The notes below the pieces were generated by a model, which did not search any database, was not told the DNA's origin, and saw only the letters and a list, made by a program, of their open reading frames with translations. This document shows positions 58,151-64,000 of a stretch of 64,000 nt of DNA, in pieces. The number at the start of each line of letters is the position of its first letter. Position 1 is the stretch's first letter. Source of the DNA: Saccopteryx bilineata (lineage: Eukaryota > Chordata > Mammalia > Chiroptera > Emballonuridae); NCBI RefSeq assembly GCF_036850765.1, contig NC_089495.1, forward strand, positions 119,931,033 to 119,995,032, written 5' to 3'. A program made the position numbers and the translations under genes.

Positions 58151-58460
58151 AGGTCTCCCCCTATTCCCACATTTTCACCTTGCCCCCATGGGCAGAGCTG
58201 TGCTCACACATCAGGCTGAAAGCCCCAGCTCTGTGGGCCCAGCAGGGCTGTGTGCCTGCACTCAGCCATGGGTCTCTGCTGTTCATAGGTCTTCGCCACA
58301 TCCCCACAGGTGGAACTGTGCTCGGGAGTCAGGCCACAAGCCCTGGCTCTGTGGGCTGGGCAGAGTTCCATGCCTGCACTCAGTTGTGGGTCTCTGCAGT
58401 TCCCAGGCTTTCACCTTTCCCCTGCGGGCAGGATTGCAGGCAGCCATGCAGCCAGGCCGA
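58151..58460 (-). repeat. Tandem units of about 120-135 bp in the L1 5' UTR
   Basis: Two units (58151-58285 and 58286-58403) and part of a third share GTGCTC, CTCTGTGGGC, GCCTGCACTCAG and GGGTCTCTGC in the same order. They differ in sequence from the 240-bp units of the intact L1. Confidence 0.65.
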
Positions 58461-59844
58461 ACCGCTTTCCTGCACCCCTTTCACCCCCACCAGGCAAGAC
58501 TGAGCTCACACCAGGCCTCAGTTGTGGCTGGCCTGGCTTCCACCCCTGCCAACAGGACCGCACTTCCATGTCCTACCATCACCCGCCTTCTGGCGAGCCC
58601 TCAGCAGTGTGGGTGGAGACACTGCACCTCAGACCCTAGCACTCAATACTGTATTCCTTAAAGCTCCCTCCTTCTAGACGACTGTGCTCTCAGTGCCACG
58701 GGAGAGCTTGTTTGATTGGTGTCCTGCTTCCCTTTGCTGGTATTGCTGGATCCAGGGGAAATATTCACTTCAGATTTGGGGTGTGACTCAGCCCATGGGT
58801 TAGAATGGCTGTCTCTCAAAGTGTTTCTCCCTGTGCCTTCTAGATTACACTCTCTTCCTGCTACTCCGGTCCTCTCCTCTCTCCCCATCCCCCAGAGCCC
58901 TGGGTGAGTGGTTGTAAAAGAGGTTTCCTGTGCGGTCTCTTTAAGAAGAATCCTGGGTCTGAGAAATCTCTCTCTTTCTCACAAACAGTATCCTGACTTG
59001 TTTTGCAGCTAAATACTGTCCATATGCTTCTTCTAGGCTCTGGGGCTGCAGGCTGGGGCTTTGTTCCTGGGGCCCAGGACCCTCCCCTCTCTGCTAAACT
59101 CACTTCCATCCATGTGAGTCTCTCCAGGCTGCCGTTCACTCCCGGGAGCTGGGCAGCCCTCTCTGCATTTCTGCTTTTCCTACCAGTCTCAGTGTGGCTT
59201 CTTCAGTGTTCCTTGATTAAAGAGTCCTCTTAGTTTAGTCCAAAGTTGGTTTTTCCAGATGATGGTTCTTAAAATTAAGTTGTAATCCACTTTGGTTCTG
59301 GGAAGTGGAAGTTGGTACGTCCACCTACTCCATCGCCATCTTGCTACCTTTTCTTTCTCTTATGTTTCAGATTGAGGTCAGTCATTTACAAATAAACAGA
59401 AAAACTTAAATATAGAATAAAAGTTGAAGTATTTTGTGCTAAAAAGTGAAAGTGACAGTAAAAGACTAAAGTGATTGAGAAAATAACTATCACCTAGCAC
59501 ATGTACTCTAAGAGAACAACAATTTAAACATTTAAAATAACAAATACTTATGTTTTTAATTTCTTAGAAATTGAGTTTGTACAGTTGAGAGGGTTAGAAA
59601 GCTTGAAAGCTTCTAGGGCTGAGATAAGCTACGGAATCAGTGAAGCTGGAAAAGGTGTGGAGTGGGGGGGGTGAAGTGATGGGAGTGTTACTGAAATGGA
59701 AAGTCTGTTCCCTTCTGAGAAGCAAAAGCCTTTGCTGTCAGATAGCCAGATAACTTTCACAAGTAGAGAAGTTCAAAAGAACTCAAAAATCTATACTTTT
59801 CTATGAAATCCACAGTTTTTTAAGTGTTAGAAACTAATTTTTTT

Positions 59845-60180
59845 AAGTGAGAGAGAGAGAGAGAGGGACAAACAGACAGGAGGTGAGAGAAATGAGAAGC
59901 ATCAGTTCTTCATTGCAGCACCTTAGTTGTTCATTGATTGCTTTCTCATATGTGCCTTGACTGGGAGCGTCGAGCAAAGTGATTGACCCCTTGCTCAAGC
60001 CAGCGACCTTGGGCTTAAAGCCAGCAACAATGGGGTCATGTCTGATCCCATGCTCAAGCCAGTGACCCTGCGCTCAAGCTGGATGAGCCTGCGCTCAAGC
60101 GAGCAACCTTGGGATTTTGAACCTGGATCCTCAGCATCCCAGGTCAATGTTCTATCCACTGTGTCACCACCTGGTCAGGC
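59845..60180 (-). repeat. tRNA-derived SINE, long type
   Basis: (GA)n start, TTGTTCATTGATTGCTTTCT and repeated CTCAAGC blocks, ending CCACCTGGTCAGGC. AGAAACTAATTTTT and AGAAACTAATATTT flank it. Confidence 0.9.
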
Positions 60181-60561
60181 AGAAACTAATATTTTTAATA
60201 CAGTAATACACAGATCAAACCAAACAAGTTGGTGGGCCAGAAATAATCAGCTATTTTCTTCCCTGAGAACAAGAACCATGAGCTTTCTCAGGGAATGAGG
60301 ATTCTAGAGTCACAGAATGGGCTGACATGGCTAACGTGGGAAACAGTTACATCTGGAAATAGAACAGATTTGAAGAAAGGAGTCTGGCTTACAAACTCAA
60401 TATTTAACATTTTTTATAATTGACAATTTAAAAAAATAGAAGTAAAAAAATAAAAATACATTGGAGACACATTTTCTTTTGTCACATTTTAAAAGACTTA
60501 GCATTTTGAAGTGTAATGATTGAAAGCAGCATCTGTTATCTTCTTTAATTGCATTGTATTT

Positions 60562-60902
60562 TTTGTAACAGAGACAAAGACACAGAGAGAGGGACAGATA
60601 GTGACAGACAGACAGGAAAGAGGAGAGATGAGAGGCATCAGTTCTTCATTGTGGCTCCTTAGTTGTTCATTGATTGCTTTCTCATATGTGCCTTGACTGG
60701 GAGAGGGGTGCTACAGCAGAGTGAGTGACCCCTTGCTCAAGCCAGAGACCTTGGGCTCAAGCCAGCGACCTTGGGGTCATGACTTTGATCCCATACTCAA
60801 GCCAGCAACTCTGCGCTCAAGTCAGTTGCCTCAGGGTTTCAAACCTGGAACCTCTGTGTCCCAGTCTGACGCTTTATCCACTGTGCCACCGCCTGGTTAG
60901 GC
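60562..60902 (-). repeat. tRNA-derived SINE, long type
   Basis: GAGACAAAGACACAGAGAGA start, CTCAAGCCAGCGACCTTGGG blocks and CCGCCTGGTTAGGC end. TGCATT on both sides suggests a decayed target duplication. It ends about 365 bases before the exon at 61268. Confidence 0.88.
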
Positions 60903-61267
60903 TGCATTCTTCGGTGCCAGTTTTTCAAAAGGTCTGGTAAAACCACAAAATAGTTTATCCAACTTCCATAGCATAGTCAGATGCTTACTCATGAATTCAG
61001 TAAAAAATAAATTGATATTTAATATTTTCAGAATTTTAAAATGAATAGTTAAAAAATGCATAATTGGGTTTAATTTGCAAAAACAATGAAGCAATTCTTT
61101 TTAGTGAGGAAGGACCAGGATGAGAAGGGGGGAAAATGCCATTCATAGTTATCTTAAAAAAAAGGTGATGTTTCCAAGAATAACAACAACAACAAAAAGA
61201 AGTCTTTAAAGTATCATTTTCCTATTCCTATGTAAAAGATGTAAATCTCTGATTTTTGCATTTGTAG

Positions 61268-61398
61268 AAATTGAGTTTAAGGAGGGAGAGACCCAGCACA
61301 TTGTTGAAATTGAAGTACTCTCCGATGGGGTTAGAGAGATGAGGGAGGCCTTCACCGTTCACCTGAAACCTGATGAAAGTATGTTCACAGAGACACAG
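61268..61398 (+). CDS. FREM2: FREM2 exon: C-terminal half of the third Calx-beta domain
   Basis: A 131-nt exon with AG at 61266-61267 and donor GTGAGT at 61399, entering in phase 1 and leaving in phase 0. It reads [20 protein letters not shown], then [20 protein letters not shown] and [18 protein letters not shown] is the conserved C-terminal Calx-beta motif. Confidence 0.93.
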
Positions 61399-62081
61399 GT
61401 GAGTGATCAAATGCAGATACAAATTCACTGCCAGTATTTTGTAAGGAAAACTGCATCCGAGCATCACAGAGCATGCGATAAAGTCACTCCTGTCTTGCTT
61501 TCTTTGGAAAAATTACGTTTGGCTCTACATCTGACCACTTACCCTTCCCCTTCAATCAGTAACAACTGGATGTGGGATTCATCCCCAAAGAGGAAGCATT
61601 GTCTCAGCACAAAGATGACATCTCGGCATTGATTCCGGCAATGACTCATTAGAACAAACATTTTAACCCACAAAATATTCTGCTGAGCTTCAAAATCCAC
61701 ACCTTTTCAACTTTATTAAATTGATGTCCAGAACCTCAGTGACCAAAATGTTAAGGTTCTAACACTTCTCTCTGTTTATTTAATTTATATTGTATCAGCA
61801 ACCAAATTTTCTTGAAGATGAACATAATTTCCACAGATTTTTTTTTATCTTTAAGCCTAAAGACATTTTTAAAGCTAACTGAGTTTAGGAACAGACCAAT
61901 GTTTATAATATCTAGGCTCAAATTTACTCTAGTCCCTTGATTATTCATCTCACTATTAGTATGAGATCAAATTAGGGAGATTTTCTTCCTTAAGTATCGA
62001 TTATCATTTCATAATTTTTACTACTTCGTGAAATTTCTGCTACAGTGCCTTGCTTTACTTTAAAATCATATTTAAAATTTA

Positions 62082-62270
62082 GCCTGAACTGTGGTGGCAC
62101 AGTGGATAAAGCGTCAACCTGGAACGCTAAGGTCATCAGTTGGAAACCCTGGGCTTGCCTGGTCAAGGCACATACGAGAGTTGATGCTTCCTACTCCTCC
62201 CTGCCTTCTCTCTCTCTTTTTCTGCCCCTCTCATCTCTAAAATGAACAAATGAAAACAATACATTAAAAT
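62082..62270 (+). repeat. tRNA-derived SINE, short type
   Basis: Head GCCTGAACTGTGGTGGCACA, (CT)n body and A-rich tail. It lies tail-to-tail with the reverse Rhin-1-like SINE that follows, about 30 bases away. Confidence 0.87.
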
Positions 62271-62299
62271 TCAAGAAATATGGACAGAAAATCTTTTTT

Positions 62300-62674
62300 T
62301 TTTTTTTTTTGGTACTTTTCTGAAGCTGGAAACAGGGAGAGACAGTCAGACAGACTCCCGCATGCGCCCGACCAGGATCCACCCAGTATGCCCACCAGGG
62401 GGCGATGCTCTGCCCCTCCGGGGCGTCGCTCTGTTGCGACCAGAGCCACTCTAGCGCCTGGGGCAGAGGCCTAGGAGCCATCCCCAGCGCCCGGGCCATC
62501 TTTGCTCCAATGGAGCCTTGGCTGCGGGAGGGGAAGAGAGAGACAGAGAGGAAGGAGAGGGGGAGGGGTGGAGAAGCAGATGGGCGCTTCTCTTGTGTGC
62601 CCTGGCCAGGAATCGAACCCGGGACTTCCGCACACCAGGCCGGCGCTCTACCACTGAGCCAACCGGCCAGGGCC
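62300..62674 (-). repeat. tRNA-derived SINE, Rhin-1-like (young, reverse)
   Basis: Near-consensus from the poly(T) through GACTCCCGCATGCGCCCGAC to AACCGGCCAGGGCC. CAGAAAATCTTTTTT flanks it at 62285-62299 and 62675-62689. Confidence 0.94.
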
Positions 62675-62819
62675 CAGAAAATCTTTTTTATAAGCCTTGA
62701 TCACATAAAAATTAGTCTTTTGTTGTTATTTTTACGGAGCATTCTATTAAACTTTTTTGACTGAAAGAAACAGATTTACTCAAATCACTTCAAGTAATAA
62801 AAGTGTCTTTTTTTCTTCT

Positions 62820-63149
62820 TCTTCTTTTCCAAGTGAGAGACAGACTCCTGCATGTGCCTGAGCGGAATCCACTCAGCAACCCCCATCGGGGGCCGATGCT
62901 TTGCCCACCTGAGGCCATACTCATAACCAAGCTATTTTTAGCACCTGAGGTGGAAGCTCCATGGAGCCATCCTCAGTGATGCACTCGAACCAATTGAACC
63001 ATGGCTGTGGGAGGGGAAGAGAGGAAGTGAGGAGGGGGAGGGGTGGAGAAGCAGATGGGCAGTTCTCCTGTGTGCCCTGGCCAAAAATCGAACCCAAGAC
63101 ATCCACATGCCAGGCCAACACTCTACCACCTAGCCAACTGGCCAGGTCC
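62820..63149 (-). repeat. tRNA-derived SINE, Rhin-1-like (diverged, reverse)
   Basis: CTCCTGCATGTGCCTGAGCG through a GGGAGGGGTGGAGAAGCAGA body to AACTGGCCAGGTCC. The target duplication is decayed. Confidence 0.87.
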
Positions 63150-63817
63150 ATGAAAGCATCTTTTAAGAAGACACCTATCAATATAGGTTTGAAAACTATG
63201 ACAGTTGGATATTGGAAGCTTATTTAGGAGTTAAGGCAAATTTCGCAGCAAGGTGTTCTGGTCATCTTACAGCAGCACCTGTCCACAAGGCCCTCTCTTG
63301 TCATGAGACTTGACTTCTCCCTCTGCCTATGCCCAGGCTTCTGTGCCCCTGCCCACTGACAGCTTTGCTTTGTCACTGGCACCCACTTCAGTGCAGCCCA
63401 CAATGCTGCATAACCTCTAGGACCTGCTTCCTCTCAGGGTATCTGGAGAGCTTTCTTCCTACTATCAATTAGTTGACTTTTTCATGGCTTTTTTCCTTCA
63501 CAACCCCAAGACAGAGGTATCTATTTTCATCACCATTTGGAGAAAAAAATCAGAGCCCAACTATCTTGTGGATCACTAGCCAACCCAGGCTGGCCTGGGC
63601 TCAGGTACCCTCTCCTGGGATCATCAGAGATGGCCAAGGTGCCAGGGTCACATGGAGCAAACCACATAGGGCCTATCACTCTGCAGGGTCTCTGTGTGTG
63701 ACAATTTTATCATCATGAAGCCAAGGATTTGTTAGGCATCATGGCATTGTTCTGCATAGTAGAAGCACCAAACGTCAAACATTTCAATAATCATAGATAA
63801 TTATCTTTTCCCCCTAG

Positions 63818-63976
63818 GTGACCAAAGCCATTGTGTATATAGAAGAAATGAACAGCATGGCAGATGTCACATTTCCTTCTGTCCCTCAGATTGTGTCCTT
63901 ACTGGCATACGATGACACTTCCAGAGCTAAAGGCAGTGCTGGACCTGTGTCTGGCTATCCTGTCATCTGTGTCACA
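63818..63976 (+). CDS. FREM2: FREM2 exon after the third Calx-beta domain
   Basis: A 159-nt exon (53 codons, phase 0-0) with AG at 63816-63817 and donor GTGAGT at 63977. It reads [20 protein letters not shown], then [20 protein letters not shown] and [12 protein letters not shown]. It closes the last Calx-beta strand and starts the C-terminal region. An in-frame stop follows in the intron. Confidence 0.92.
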
Positions 63977-64000
63977 GTGAGTGGGAAATTGTGAAATATT

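Larger units (their letters stand above)
51853..59357 (-). mobile_element. Degraded full-length L1, antisense to FREM2
   Basis: The order on the minus strand is 5' UTR (about 57876-59357), ORF1 (56976-57875), ORF2 (52097-56906) and 3' UTR to a T-rich tract at 51853. TCTTATGTTTC at 51842-51852 and 59358-59368 is the target duplication. It is interrupted by a long-type SINE (52837-53235), a short-type SINE (55407-55592) and a hAT MITE (56031-56386). The GATGGCGATGGAGTAGG 5' end groups it with the L1 at 35031. Confidence 0.9.
49034..61267 (+). other. FREM2: FREM2 intron (12.2 kb) with L1 and SINE insertions
   Basis: Phase-1 intron. It holds a Rhin-1-like SINE, an inverted old L1, a degraded full-length L1 in antisense and two long-type SINEs near its 3' end. 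The stretches 49034-49934, 50313-50780 and 59369-59838 show no recognisable gene or repeat. The acceptor is TTTGCATTTGTAG. Confidence 0.88.
61399..63817 (+). other. FREM2: FREM2 intron (2.4 kb)
   Basis: Phase-0 intron with GTGAGT donor and TTTTCCCCCTAG acceptor. It contains three SINEs (62082, 62300, 62820). The stretches 61399-62081 and 63150-63817 show no recognisable repeat or gene. Confidence 0.9.
31702..63976 (+). other. FREM2: FREM2 gene, internal part (seven coding exons)
   Basis: Joining the seven exons gives one continuous frame of about 398 codons spanning three Calx-beta domains and the following segment. The order and sequence fit my recollection of mammalian FREM2 better than FRAS1 (for example [39 protein letters not shown]). 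FREM2 is a large membrane-anchored extracellular matrix protein that forms a complex with FRAS1 and FREM1 at epithelial basement membranes; loss causes Fraser-type syndromes. CSPG-repeat exons (upstream) and the last exons (downstream) are outside the window. L1 insertions account for much of the two long introns. Confidence 0.85.

Noticed and set aside
57915..58661. A 248-codon + strand open frame, with overlapping frames of 208 and 109 codons
   Set aside because: It lies antisense within the GC-rich 5' UTR of a dead L1. The frame is long because the region is GC-rich and repeated, and it has no recognisable domain.

Overview
The window is vertebrate, mammalian nuclear DNA, almost certainly from an echolocating bat of the horseshoe/Old World leaf-nosed type. 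The evidence is about ten copies of a tRNA-derived SINE resembling Rhin-1 (head GGCCCTGGCCGGTTGGCTCA), two further tRNA-headed SINE families, recently active L1 LINEs, and hAT and mariner MITEs. An intact L1 argues against a megabat, whose L1s are inactive. The species call is inference; nothing prokaryotic is present.

The only host gene I can support runs on the + strand. Seven coding exons (31702-31851, 34094-34303, 47143-47340, 48119-48283, 48851-49033, 61268-61398, 63818-63976), all with AG/GT splice sites, join without a frame break. They encode three consecutive Calx-beta domains and the segment after them, in the middle-to-late part of FREM2, a basement-membrane protein of the FRAS1/FREM complex. 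The first five internal junctions are phase 1 and the last is phase 0. Bases 1-31701 are probably the large intron upstream, although no flanking exon is visible to prove it.

Layout: 1-1481, the 3' end of an endogenous retrovirus-like element (polypurine tract and 3' LTR) carrying an unidentified coiled-coil-like ORF; 4348-5337, a second LTR with a similar 3' end; 5.5-10.3 kb, SINEs, MIR/L2 relics and two mariner-type MITEs; 10405-18242, a complete minus-strand L1 with both ORFs open and a perfect 16-bp target-site duplication; 18.3-31.7 kb, intron with SINEs and old MIR/L2 remains; 31.7-34.3 kb, first FREM2 exons; 34.3-47.1 kb, an intron holding a two-part L1 array (35031-45052) inside an older L1 5' UTR; 47.1-49.0 kb, three exons; 49.0-61.3 kb, an intron with an inverted old L1 and a third, degraded full-length L1 (51853-59357, minus); 61.3-64.0 kb, the last exons and more SINEs.

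No new defence system, operon or RNA gene is visible. The most informative structures are the intact L1 with monomer-like 5' UTR repeats and a spacer ORF overlapping ORF2, the L1 dimer sharing one target duplication (possible template jump), an L1 with a swapped 3' end, a 7-nt ORF2 insertion shared by two L1 copies, and the retroviral element with an unrecognised ORF. L1, SINE and LTR names are family-level assignments by eye; repeat coordinates are accurate to a few bases where a target duplication is quoted and otherwise to about 10-20 bases.
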